Part shown: piece after piece, positions 25,023-33,563 of the stretch | Layout of the letters: each line of letters starts with the position of its first letter | Position numbering within the stretch: position 1 is the first letter of the stretch | Assembly (NCBI GenBank): GCA_036013505.1 | Contig: CP107851.1 | Coordinates: forward strand, 8,666,001 to 8,730,000 | From: Streptomyces sp. NBC_00510 | GTDB taxonomy: Bacteria; Actinomycetota; Actinomycetes; Streptomycetales; Streptomycetaceae | Reading direction: 5' to 3' | DNA: 64,000 nucleotides | Notes under the pieces: model-generated | The model's database searches: none | What the model was told of the DNA's origin: nothing | What the model saw: only the letters and a program-made list of their open reading frames with translations | Made by a program: the position numbers and the translations under genes

Positions 25023-26465
25023 TCAGCTGACTGCTTCTTCCGTGCGGTCGGTGTCCCAGCGGGTGTGGTGGCTGCCGGGGCGGTCCGTGCGGCGGTAGGT
25101 GTGGGCGCCGAAGTAGTCGCGCTGGGCCTGGATCAGCGCTGCGGGGAGCCGCGGGGTGCGCAGGGTGTCGTAGTGGGCGAGGGCGGCGGCGAAGGCGGGT
25201 GCGGGGACACCGTCGCGGGTGGCGTGGGCCACGACCAGGCGCCAGGGGAGTTGGGCGTCGCCGACTTCCCTGGCGAAGCCGGGGTCGGCGAGGAGGCTGG
25301 GCAGAGCGGGGTCGGTGGCGTAGGCGTCGCGGACGCGGTCGAGGAAGGCGGCGCGGATGATGCAGCCGGCGCGCCACACCGCGGCGACGGTGGCGAGGTC
25401 GGTGTTCCAGCCGTAGGTGTCGCCGGCGGCCTGGATCTGGTGGAGGCCCTGGGCGTAGGAGATGACCTTGGATGCGTACAGGGCCTGTTCGACCTGGTCG
25501 GTGAAGCGGGCGGCGTCGCGTTCGCCGAGGACGGTGGGGGTGGGGCCGGGCAGGGCGGCGCCGGTGGCGCGCAGGGCGGCGTGTCCGGACAGGGAGCGGG
25601 CGAAGACGGCCTCGGCGATGCCGGAGACGGGGATGCCGAGGTCGAGGGCGGTCTGCACGGTCCAGCGTCCGGTGCCCTTCTGCTCGGCGGCGTCGGCGAT
25701 GACGTCGATGAAGGGGAGGCCGGTGTCGGTGTCGTGGTGGGCGAGGACTTCGGCGGTGATCTCGATGAGGTAGGAGTTCAGCCGGCCGGTGTTCCACTGG
25801 CGGAAGACCTCGGCGATCCGTGCCGGGTGCCATCCGGTGGTGTGGCGGAGCAGGTGGTAGGCCTCGGCGATGAGTTGCATGTCGGCGTACTCGATGCCGT
25901 TGTGGACCATTTTGACGAAGTGGCCGGCGCCGTCGGGGCCGAGGTGGGCGACGGCGGGAGTGCCGTCGGGGGTGGTGGCGGCGATGTCGGTCAGGACGGG
26001 GGCCAGGAGCCGGTAGGCCTCTTGGGAGCCGCCGGGCATGATGCTGGGGCCCTGGAGTGCGCCTTCCTCGCCACCGGAGACGCCGGTGCCCAGGAAGTGG
26101 ATGCCGCGTTCGCGCAGGGTGGCTTCGCGGCGGCGGGTGTCGGCGAAGTGGGCGTTGCCGCCGTCGACGATGACGTCGCCGGGCTCGAGCAGTGGCGCGT
26201 ATTCGGCGATGACGTCGTCGGTGGGCCGGCCGGCCTGCACCATGACGATCAGGCGGCGGGGGCGTTGCAGCGCGGCGACCATCTCCTTGGCGGAGTCCGC
26301 CGCGATGAAGGTGCCCTCGTGACCGAAGCCGTCGATCAGATCCCGGGTGCGGGCGGGGGTGCGGTTGTGGACGGCGACGGTGTAGCCGTGCCGGGCCAGA
26401 TTACGGGCGAGGTTGCGGCCCATCACGGCGAGGCCGGTGACGCCGATCTGTGCGGTGGGGAACAT
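25023..26465 (-). CDS. gnd: 6-phosphogluconate dehydrogenase (decarboxylating)
   Basis: A 480-aa cytosolic enzyme of the oxidative pentose-phosphate pathway: 6-phosphogluconate + NADP+ to ribulose 5-phosphate + CO2 + NADPH. Rossmann motif GVTGLAVMGRNLARN at the N-terminus with HNRTPART (NADP-type), substrate motif GTGVSGGEEGALQGPSIMPGG, catalytic Lys/Asn in FVKMVHNGIEY, and RAGCIIR in the helical domain are intact. Full length, of the long dimeric type. ATG at 26465 has GAAGGA upstream. Adjacent to no other pentose-phosphate gene, so this may be an accessory copy. Confidence 0.96.
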   Translation of the reverse strand: MFPTAQIGVTGLAVMGRNLARNLARHGYTVAVHNRTPARTRDLIDGFGHEGTFIAADSAKEMVAALQRPRRLIVMVQAGRPTDDVIAEYAPLLEPGDVIVDGGNAHFADTRRREATLRERGIHFLGTGVSGGEEGALQGPSIMPGGSQEAYRLLAPVLTDIAATTPDGTPAVAHLGPDGAGHFVKMVHNGIEYADMQLIAEAYHLLRHTTGWHPARIAEVFRQWNTGRLNSYLIEITAEVLAHHDTDTGLPFIDVIADAAEQKGTGRWTVQTALDLGIPVSGIAEAVFARSLSGHAALRATGAALPGPTPTVLGERDAARFTDQVEQALYASKVISYAQGLHQIQAAGDTYGWNTDLATVAAVWRAGCIIRAAFLDRVRDAYATDPALPSLLADPGFAREVGDAQLPWRLVVAHATRDGVPAPAFAAALAHYDTLRTPRLPAALIQAQRDYFGAHTYRRTDRPGSHHTRWDTDRTEEAVS

Positions 26466-26649
26466 GGTTCGTCCTTCGGGTTTCTGACGGGCTGTCTGCG
26501 GTGCGACTCGCGAAGTCGTCTCTGGGAAGGCGGGCCACCGCCGGCTCGGGCCGGCGGCCGGCGGTGGCCACGACGCGGACCCCTTGGTGCGCGCGCACTC
26601 CCGTCCAACGGCGCGGGTACCGAAGCCGGGTCCTGTCGTTTCGGTGACT

Positions 26650-27075
26650 TCAGGCGGCGGCCTGTCGCGGCGGAAGAAAGGCACCGGCGGTCTCCGGGTC
26701 GGGCCACGGTGTGACGGTCTCCCCGGCGACGAGCCAGCCGTAGGCGCCGCCCCGCTTCAGGCGCAGCTCGTAGAGGAAGGGGGCGGCGGTGTCGCTCATG
26801 CGACGGTAGAGAAGCGCGGTCGCGTACTCGCCCTGGTCCTCGGTGTGCAGGACCTTGTACTCGGTGGACAGGGGCGCCTCACCCGCCTGCCCCCGGGCGG
26901 CGAACTCCGCGAAGACCTCCTTGCGGGGAGCCGCCGCGATAGCTCCCTCCCGGGTCGGGAAGAGGATCGCCATGTCGTCCGTGTAGAGCTTCTCCATGGC
27001 GTCCATGCGGTAGTTGCTGCCGTCGTGCACGACGCGGGAGATGAATTCCTGCATCTCAGTGGTGATGGCACTCAT
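26650..27075 (-). CDS. NTF2-like (SnoaL/DUF4440-type) protein
   Basis: A 141-aa alpha+beta cone-fold protein. The N-terminal helix EMQEFISRVV, followed by MDAMEKLYTDDMAILFPTREG, and later strands ending in GETVTPWPDPETAG fit an NTF2-like fold. Such proteins are small hydratases, isomerases or ligand-binding proteins; no catalytic residues can be assigned. ATG at 27075 has AAGGAG eight bases upstream; the upstream open frame to 27222 has no homology. An inverted repeat GTTCG-N8-CGAAC lies about 180 bp upstream. Confidence 0.8.
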   Translation of the reverse strand: MSAITTEMQEFISRVVHDGSNYRMDAMEKLYTDDMAILFPTREGAIAAAPRKEVFAEFAARGQAGEAPLSTEYKVLHTEDQGEYATALLYRRMSDTAAPFLYELRLKRGGAYGWLVAGETVTPWPDPETAGAFLPPRQAAA

Positions 27076-27663
27076 GGCTTTTCTCCTTCTGCTGGGTGTT
27101 GAGGTACGCCGCCGGTCACTCCGGTCAACGGCCGACCGGCGGCGGCATCGCGAGGAGCACCTCGACGACACTTTGTGGATGGCCTGGCAAGGATTCACTC
27201 GGACTCTGGCCGACACCTGCATCTGGCCCTGCGTGAACGCCGAAAAATGATCGTTCGACGTATGCCGAACAACCTAACACGGCCGGCTTCGCCCTGAACG
27301 TTGCGATCGGCGTGACGGCGCTCTCATTGCAAGTGCACACGGTGTCGCCCATGAGTCAGAACGAAGGTCGTGAGCTATGCCACCTTCACGACATTCCCGG
27401 TCGGTGAATGGCCGGTGTACGGTCGCAAGCGAAGTTCGATGACTGGCGAACGTGGTGTACATCCCGCCTGTTGTCGTGCGCGAAGGGGCCCCACCCGCCA
27501 TTGAGCGGCGGCGTGACACTGTGCCCACACGAAATCAACGCAACATTGGCTACCGCCTCGCAGGGGTGGCCGTTTGCCTGCGCGAAATGGGCCGCCGCAC
27601 TCCCCTTGGGTCCGCGCCGGGCAGTTCTGCGGCATCGAAAAGACTGACTGGAGTGAGTAACGC
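27076..27663. other. Intergenic region between divergent NTF2-like and epoxide hydrolase genes
   Basis: 588 bases without a convincing gene. It is less G+C-rich than the neighbours and holds an interrupted palindrome GTTCG-ACGTATGC-CGAAC (27253-27270) and a second inverted repeat GTCGTGA-N12-TCACGAC near 27369-27394. Short frames here lack ribosome-binding sites and family resemblance. Confidence 0.5.
27253..27270. promoter_or_regulatory. GTTCG-N8-CGAAC inverted repeat, putative operator
   Basis: On the minus strand it reads TTGTTCG-GCATACGT-CGAAC. The TTGTTCG and CGAAC arms match those of the 29-bp palindrome at 29124-29152, so one repressor could read both. Position fits the promoter of the NTF2-like gene. 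Confidence 0.45.
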
Positions 27664-28962
27664 ATGACGAGTCGAGCGAGCAATCTCAGCCGTCGACGGT
27701 TGCTGTACGCCATGGGGGCGCTGGGCGCGGGAACCGCCGCGGCGGCGATGACGTCCGGGGTCGCCGAGGCCGTCACGGGAACGGGTGCCACGACTGCAGG
27801 CTTGTTCACGCCGCCTCCAGGCGACGGCGCGGTCGTGCCCATGAGGCTGCACGTGCCGGAGCGCATGCTGGACGATCTGCGGCGGCGCCTGGCCATGACT
27901 CGGTGGCCGACCGAAGAGCTCGTGGACGACTGGTCCCAGGGGGCTCCGCTGTGGCGGGTCAAGCGACTCGTGGACCACTGGCAGCGACACTACGACTGGC
28001 GCAGGGTGGAGGCGCTGCTCAACGGATTCGGGCAGTACCGCACCGTGATCGACGGCGTGAGCATCCATTTCCTGCATGCCAGGTCACCGCACCGCGACGC
28101 CATGCCCATCATGCTCACGCACGGCTGGCCGGGCTCGATCCTGGAATTCCGCAAGGTGATCCGGCGCCTGACCCACCCGACCGAGTTCGGTGGATCCGCG
28201 CGTGACGCATTCCACGTCGTCACCCCGTCCCTCCCGGGATTCGGCTTCTCCGATCAGCCGGACGATGTGGGATGGGGTCGCGTGAGGACGGCGAAGGCCT
28301 GGGCGAAGATCATGCCTCGCCTTGGCTACGATCACTACCTCTCCCAAGGAGGGGACTGGGGCGCTGCCGTCAATGTCCAGCTGGGTGTCCTGCGTCCCAA
28401 GGGGCTGCTGGGCATCCACGTGAATTTCCCTCAGATCGTTCCCCCTGATCTCGACCCCAAGCGCCTCACTCCGGAGGAGCGGGTCGCGATGAATCAGCTG
28501 AACACACAACAGCAGAACGAGATCGGCTATCAGCTCCAGATGATGACCAGGCCCCAGACCGTTTCCTACTCTCTGGCGGACTCCCCGGTCGGGCAGGCCG
28601 CCTGGATCTACGAGAAATTCGGTGTCTGGACCGACAGTGACAAGAACCCCGAGTCGGTCCTCACCCTGGACGAGATGCTGGACGACATCACTCTGTACTG
28701 GCTGACGAATACGGCGGAGTCCGCCGCACGCTTCTAATGGGAGAACTCGGACATCACCATGAACGCAGTCAAGATCGACGTGCCCATGGGTGTGACACTG
28801 TTCCCCAAGGAGTTCTACACGCCGCCTCGCGCATGGGCCGAGAAGGCGTTCTCCAACCTCGTCTACTGGAATCGGGCAAGCAGGGGCGGCCACTTCGCGG
28901 CGTTCGAGCAGCCGAAGATCTTCGCGGAGGAGGTGCGCAATTTCGGTCGGCTGTTCCGCTGA
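27664..28962 (+). pseudogene. Epoxide hydrolase interrupted by in-frame TAA
   Basis: A Tat-signal (SRRRLLYAMGALGAG) epoxide hydrolase paralogous to 6667-7989: N-domain, LTHGWPGS, nucleophile Asp in SQGGDWGA, then a TAA at 28735-28737 directly after AESAARF. The same frame continues WENSDITMNAVKIDVP to GGHFAAFEQPKIFAEEVRNF and stops at 28962. The paralogue has RLYWENN at this point, so a Tyr codon (TAC/TAT) has become TAA. The truncated 357-aa product would lack the catalytic His of GGHFAAFE and should be inactive unless the stop is read through. GGAGTGAG lies before the ATG. Everything else looks intact, so the change is recent or a sequence error. Confidence 0.85.
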
Positions 28963-28981
28963 CATCCTGCTGCGCCCACAG

Positions 28982-29020
28982 GCGGCCCACTGTCGAACGC
29001 GGTGGGCCGCTTGCGCTTTT
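28982..29020 (+). terminator. Intrinsic terminator with T-run after epoxide hydrolase
   Basis: GCGGCCCAC pairs with GTGGGCCGC across an 11-base loop and is followed by TTGCGCTTTT. A true rho-independent terminator 20 bp past the epoxide hydrolase end. Confidence 0.85.
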
Positions 29021-29123
29021 CCGGCACGGGCGCGGGCGCGGCGTCGTGTAGCGATCGGCGGAGCGACCTGCGGCGCGTGTCACGCCTCACCTTTCCCACC
29101 AAAGCGTTTCACACGCGTGTACC

Positions 29124-29152
29124 TTGTTCGTAGTTCGCCGAACATCGAACAA
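29124..29152. promoter_or_regulatory. 29-bp interrupted palindrome, TetR-type operator
   Basis: Nested inverted repeats TTGTTCG / CGAACAA (outer) and GTTCG-C-CGAAC (inner) with only the two bases between them unmatched. It ends just upstream of the AAAGGAGAG ribosome-binding site of the SDR gene, placing it over the promoter or start of transcription. GTTCGnCGAAC cores are common for actinobacterial TetR repressors. Confidence 0.6.
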
Positions 29153-29164
29153 AGGAGAGAGTCC

Positions 29165-29929
29165 ATGACCACCACATCCCACCTGCCCTTCTCCGGTCAC
29201 GTCGCCATCGTCACCGGCGCGGGGTCCGGCATCGGCCGCGCGACGGCACACGCTTTGGCGCAGGCCGGGGCGAACGTGCTCGGTGTCGGCCGCCGCATGG
29301 ACGCCCTCGAGGAAACAGCCAAGGCCCACCCGAACATCGAAGCCCTGTCCGTGAACCTCGTCGACGATGGCGCGCCCGCTCAGGTCGTCAACACCGCCGT
29401 GGCGCGCTGGGGACGGCTCGACCTGCTGGTGAACAACGCCGGCGCCACGGCCGTCATGCCCCTGGCCGAGGCGGACAAGCAGGTCATCGCCGACCTGTTC
29501 GCCCTCAACGTGGTGGCGCCGAGCATGCTCGCGCACGAGGCCCTGCCCCATCTGCGCGAGTCCTCCGGCAGCATCGTCAACGTGTCGAGCACCTACGGAC
29601 ACCGCCCCATGTCCGGGGGATCCCACTATGCGGCCACCAAGGCCGCGATCGAGCAGATGACCCGCAGCTGGGCCCTCGAGCTCGCGGCGGAGGGCATCCG
29701 CGTCAACTCAGTCGCTCCCGGCCCCACCCGGACCGACGTCATGGTCGCCGCAGGCCTGACCCCCGAGGCGATCAACGACATGTACGCCTACGAGCGCGAC
29801 CGCATCCCCACGCACCGCATCGGGGACGTCGAGGACATCGCCCACTGGATCCTGCGCATGGCCGAGCCGGCCGGACGCCAGGCCACCGGGCAGGTCATCA
29901 CCGTCGACGGTGGCCTGGAACTCATCTGA
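29165..29929 (+). CDS. SDR family oxidoreductase
   Basis: A 254-aa classical short-chain dehydrogenase. TGAGSGIG at residues 19-26, NNAGA at about 93, catalytic Ser in VNVSSTYGH and YAATK at about 156, and the C-terminal QATGQVITVDGGLEL are intact. VGRRMDAL after beta-2 suggests NADP(H). ATG at 29165 follows AAAGGAGAG; the longer frame from 29117 starts within the operator. It is a single-gene unit under the 29-bp palindrome, so probably inducible. Substrate unknown. Confidence 0.93.
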   Translation: MTTTSHLPFSGHVAIVTGAGSGIGRATAHALAQAGANVLGVGRRMDALEETAKAHPNIEALSVNLVDDGAPAQVVNTAVARWGRLDLLVNNAGATAVMPLAEADKQVIADLFALNVVAPSMLAHEALPHLRESSGSIVNVSSTYGHRPMSGGSHYAATKAAIEQMTRSWALELAAEGIRVNSVAPGPTRTDVMVAAGLTPEAINDMYAYERDRIPTHRIGDVEDIAHWILRMAEPAGRQATGQVITVDGGLELI

Positions 29930-30103
29930 CGTCACGACGCGGGCGCCGGGTGCGGGAGGTACCAGGAACGGTGGGCCACCGATGTGCCGCCGTTAGGGTG
30001 TCAGTAAGGCGTCAAGAAGAGGCGCCCGGTGTGCCGGGAAGTCTGGTCGGCGTTGTGAGGGGCCGTGTGCCCGTTGCCGTCGACGCCCCGGAGGTTCGCC
30101 CTT

Positions 30104-31420
30104 ATGGCCACCGCCCCCCGTTCCCGCCCCCCGTTCCTCGGCGTACTCCCGTGGCCGGAGCGGCGGGCCGTCGCCCACGCCCTGCGGACGGAGACGGTCG
30201 GGGGCCTGGTCCTGCTGGCCGCGGCGGTGGTGGCCCTGGTGTGGGCGAACAGTCCGTTCAGCGGCGCGTACGAGGCGATACGCGACTTCCGCTTCGGCAT
30301 CCCCGCCCTGGGGCTGGACCTGTCGGTGGGGCACTGGACGGCGGACGGGCTGCTGGCGGTGTTCTTCCTGGTCGCCGGGATCGAGCTGAAACGCGAACTC
30401 GTCGTCGGCGAACTGCGCACCCCGGCGACCGCCGCGCTGCCGGTCATCGCGGCCGTGTGCGGCATGGTGGTGCCCGCCGGGCTGTACGCCGTGGTCGCGG
30501 CACTCGGGGGCGGCAGTCCGAGGGGCTGGGCGGTGCCGATGGCCACCGACATCGCCTTCGCGCTGGCGGTCCTGGCCGTCGTCTCCACCCACCTCCCCGC
30601 GGCGCTGAGAGCCTTCCTCCTCACCCTCGCGGTGGTCGACGACCTGGGCGCGATCCTGGTCATCGCGGTGTTCTTCACCTCCGACCTCAACCTCTGGGCG
30701 CTGCTCGGTGCGGCAGCCGGGCTCGCGGTGTTCTACGTGCTGCAGCGGCTGCGGGTCACCGGCTGGTGGTGGTACGTGCCGCTCGGTGTGGCGATCTGGG
30801 CGCTGATGTACAACGGCGGCGTGCACGCCACCGTGGCCGGGGTGGCCATGGGCCTGATCCTGCGGACCACCCGCGACGAGGACGAGGTGACCTCGCCCGC
30901 CGAGCGCACCGGCTACCTGCTGCACCCCTTGTCCGCCGGTGTCGTCGTCCCCCTGTTCGCCCTGTTCGCGGCCGGGGTCGGCGTCTCCGCGGGTGCCCTG
31001 GGGGAGGTGTTCACCAGCCCCGAACCGCTCGGCGTCGTCGTGGGCCTGGTGCTCGGCAAGATCGCCGGGATCTTCGCCGGAACCTACCTCGCCGCCCGTT
31101 TCACGCGGGCCCGGTTGAATCCGGACCTCGCCTGGGCCGACGTGTTCGGCCTCGCCACCCTGGGTGGCGTCGGCTTCACCGTCGCCCTGCTGATCGGCGA
31201 ACTCGCCTTCCCCGCGACCGCGCAAGGCGAGCACGTCAAGGCCGCGGTCCTGGTGGCCTCGGTGATCTCGGCCTGCCTGGCCGCGCTGCTCCTGCACCGC
31301 CGCAACCGGCTGTACCGGCGGCTGTGCGCCGAGGAGGACGCCGACGCCGACGGGGACGGCATCCCCGACATCTACCAGCGCGGCGGCGCGAGCCCGGCGA
31401 CGGCCGAACAGGCGGACTGA
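30104..31420 (+). CDS. nhaA: Na+/H+ antiporter NhaA
   Basis: A 438-aa inner-membrane sodium/proton antiporter that exports Na+ or Li+ in exchange for protons. About 12 helices; the ion-binding pair is the Asp-Asp of LAVVDDLGAILVIAVFF, and other family marks are FFLVAGIELKREL, MATDIAFALAVLAV and LGGVGFTVALLIGELAF. The C-terminal tail carries an acidic repeat EEDADADGDGIPDIYQ, resembling a calcium-binding EF-hand-like loop, unusual at the end of NhaA. ATG at 30104 has GGAGG upstream; the frame opens further to 30065. Confidence 0.95.
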   Translation: MATAPRSRPPFLGVLPWPERRAVAHALRTETVGGLVLLAAAVVALVWANSPFSGAYEAIRDFRFGIPALGLDLSVGHWTADGLLAVFFLVAGIELKRELVVGELRTPATAALPVIAAVCGMVVPAGLYAVVAALGGGSPRGWAVPMATDIAFALAVLAVVSTHLPAALRAFLLTLAVVDDLGAILVIAVFFTSDLNLWALLGAAAGLAVFYVLQRLRVTGWWWYVPLGVAIWALMYNGGVHATVAGVAMGLILRTTRDEDEVTSPAERTGYLLHPLSAGVVVPLFALFAAGVGVSAGALGEVFTSPEPLGVVVGLVLGKIAGIFAGTYLAARFTRARLNPDLAWADVFGLATLGGVGFTVALLIGELAFPATAQGEHVKAAVLVASVISACLAALLLHRRNRLYRRLCAEEDADADGDGIPDIYQRGGASPATAEQAD

Positions 31421-31538
31421 TCGCCGGTTCGTCCGGGCGGCGTACTCCCGCTGGCATGCGGACGCCGTCCTGACGAGGCTGGCAGAGGGTTCATCCCGTG
31501 TGGGCGTGATGCCGGTACCGGTCTCGAAGGAGAACACG

Positions 31539-33440
31539 ATGTCCGCCGATTCCGCGCTGAAGGGCCCCGAACCGGCGATCGTCGCCGCCAACCAGGCCGC
31601 ACGAAGCCTTCTGCCGTTCGAGGACAGCCGCGACCTGGACGACGCCGGCCGTGGTTTCCTCGGCACCGTCGGCCAGCGGGAGATCACGGACCGCGACGGT
31701 CGCGTGGTGTGGTCCCTGGACGCGTACGGCTTCCTCGACGCCGACTGCCCGAACACCGCGCACCCGAGCCTGTGGCGGCAGAGCGCTCTCGTCGCCCGGC
31801 ACGGGCTGTTCGAGGTGGCCGAGGGCATCTACCAGGTACGTGGCTTCGACCTGTCCAACATGACGGTCGTCGAGGGCGAGCGGGGCATCCTGGTCATCGA
31901 CCCCCTCCTCTCCGTCGAGACCGCCGCAGCCGCCCTGGCCCTGTACCGGCACCACCGCGGCGACCGCCCCGTCAGCGGCGTGCTCTACACCCACAGCCAC
32001 GTCGACCACTTCGGCGGCGTCAAGGGCGTCGTGACCGCCGAAGAGGCCGGAGCCGGACTGCCCGTCATCGCCCCCCAGGGTTTCCTTGCCCATGCCGTCA
32101 GCGAGAACGTGTACGCGGGCACGGCGATGGCACGCCGCGCCGCCTACATGTACGGCGCCGCACTGCCCAAGGGGACGCAGGGCCAGATCGGGGCAGGTCT
32201 GGGGCAGACGACCTCCACGGGCACGGTCAGCCTCATCGCGCCCAGCGTCGAGATCATGCGCACCGGCCAGACGCACACCGTCGACGGCATCCGCATGGTC
32301 TTCCAGCTCACCCCCGAGACCGAGGCGCCGGCCGAGCTGAACATCCACTTCCCCGGCCGCGCGGCGCTCTGCATGGCCGAGAACGCCACCCACAACCTCC
32401 ACAACCTGCTCACCCTGCGCGGAGCCGAGGTCCGGGACCCACGCGTCTGGGCGCAGTACCTCACCCAGACCATCCAGCTCTTCGGCGCCTCCTCCGACGT
32501 CGCGTTCGCCTCGCACCACTGGCCGACCTGGGGCCGCGAACGGGTGCTGACCTTCCTGTCCGACCAACGCGACCTGTACGCGTACCTGCACGACCAGACC
32601 CTGCGCCTGATCAACCAGGGACTCACGGCCCTGGAGATCGCCGAACGGATGCACCTGCCGCCGGCCCTGGAACACGTCTGGCACACCCACGGCTACTACG
32701 GCTCCGTCAGCCACAACGTCAAGGCGATCTACCAGCGGTACCTGGGCTGGTTCGACGGCAACCCCGCCCACCTGTGGGAACACCCGCCCACCGAAGCCGC
32801 CACCCGCTACGTGGACTTCATGGGAGGCGCCGACGAGGTCCTGCGGCGCGCCCGCCGGTCCTACGCGGACGGCGACTTCCGCTGGGTGGCCCAGGTCGTC
32901 AACCACGTGCTGTTCGCCGACCCCGGCAACACCGAGGCACGAGAGCTGCAGGCGGACGCCCTCACCCAGCTCGGCTACGGCAGCGAGAACGGCACATGGC
33001 GCAACTTCTTCCTCACCGGCGCCCTCGAACTGCGCCACGGCACGGTCGGCACGCCCACCGTCACCGCGTCGCCCGACGTGATCTCCGCGCTCTCCCTCGA
33101 CCAGCTCTTCGACTCCCTCGCCATCCGCGTCGACGGCCCCGCCGGCTGGGACGCGGACATCACCATCCGCTGGAACGTCCACGGTTCGGAGCCCATCACC
33201 TGGCGCTTGCACAACGGCGTGCTCACCCACGTGCCCGGCGAGGGCCCCGCCGCCACCGAACCCGACCTGGCGATCACCCTCCCCGAAGCCGATCTGCGGG
33301 CCGTCCTCCTCGGAACCCTGCCGGCAGCCGACCTGGCGGCCCGAGCGGGCATCCAGGTGTCGGGCGACCCCGGCAGGCTCGCCGAACTCCTCGCGCACCT
33401 CGGCGAACCCGACCCGGACTTCGCGATCGTCACTCCGTAG
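31539..33440 (+). CDS. Alkyl/aryl-sulfatase (SdsA1/BDS1-like, MBL fold)
   Basis: A 633-aa linear alkylsulfatase that hydrolyses alkyl sulfates such as dodecyl sulfate, releasing sulfate. MBL domain with THSHVDHFGGV zinc motif (about 155-167), AENATHNLHNLL and ASHHWPTWG metal sites; an alkyl-sulfatase dimerisation domain (LRLINQGLTALEIAERMHLP to YVDFMGGADEVLRRA); and a C-terminal SCP2-like domain (DQLFDSLAIRVDGPAGWDADITIRW). No N-terminal signal is obvious, unlike the secreted Pseudomonas enzyme. ATG 31539 is preceded by GAAGGAGA. Provides sulfur or detoxifies detergents. Confidence 0.94.
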   Translation: MSADSALKGPEPAIVAANQAARSLLPFEDSRDLDDAGRGFLGTVGQREITDRDGRVVWSLDAYGFLDADCPNTAHPSLWRQSALVARHGLFEVAEGIYQVRGFDLSNMTVVEGERGILVIDPLLSVETAAAALALYRHHRGDRPVSGVLYTHSHVDHFGGVKGVVTAEEAGAGLPVIAPQGFLAHAVSENVYAGTAMARRAAYMYGAALPKGTQGQIGAGLGQTTSTGTVSLIAPSVEIMRTGQTHTVDGIRMVFQLTPETEAPAELNIHFPGRAALCMAENATHNLHNLLTLRGAEVRDPRVWAQYLTQTIQLFGASSDVAFASHHWPTWGRERVLTFLSDQRDLYAYLHDQTLRLINQGLTALEIAERMHLPPALEHVWHTHGYYGSVSHNVKAIYQRYLGWFDGNPAHLWEHPPTEAATRYVDFMGGADEVLRRARRSYADGDFRWVAQVVNHVLFADPGNTEARELQADALTQLGYGSENGTWRNFFLTGALELRHGTVGTPTVTASPDVISALSLDQLFDSLAIRVDGPAGWDADITIRWNVHGSEPITWRLHNGVLTHVPGEGPAATEPDLAITLPEADLRAVLLGTLPAADLAARAGIQVSGDPGRLAELLAHLGEPDPDFAIVTP

Positions 33441-33563
33441 ACGCCCCCGGCTGCACGGGACCGGCCGGGTCCTACCCGCGGGTACGCGCGGCGGCCTCGG
33501 GCCTCCGGCCGGGCCGGGGCGGGCACCGCGGGGGTTCCAGGCGGGTGCCGGTTAGGCTGAGGC

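Noticed and set aside
25005..26714. Gly/Val/Asp-rich 569-codon frame opposite gnd
   Set aside because: Antisense to a clearly intact 6-phosphogluconate dehydrogenase; no recognisable motif.
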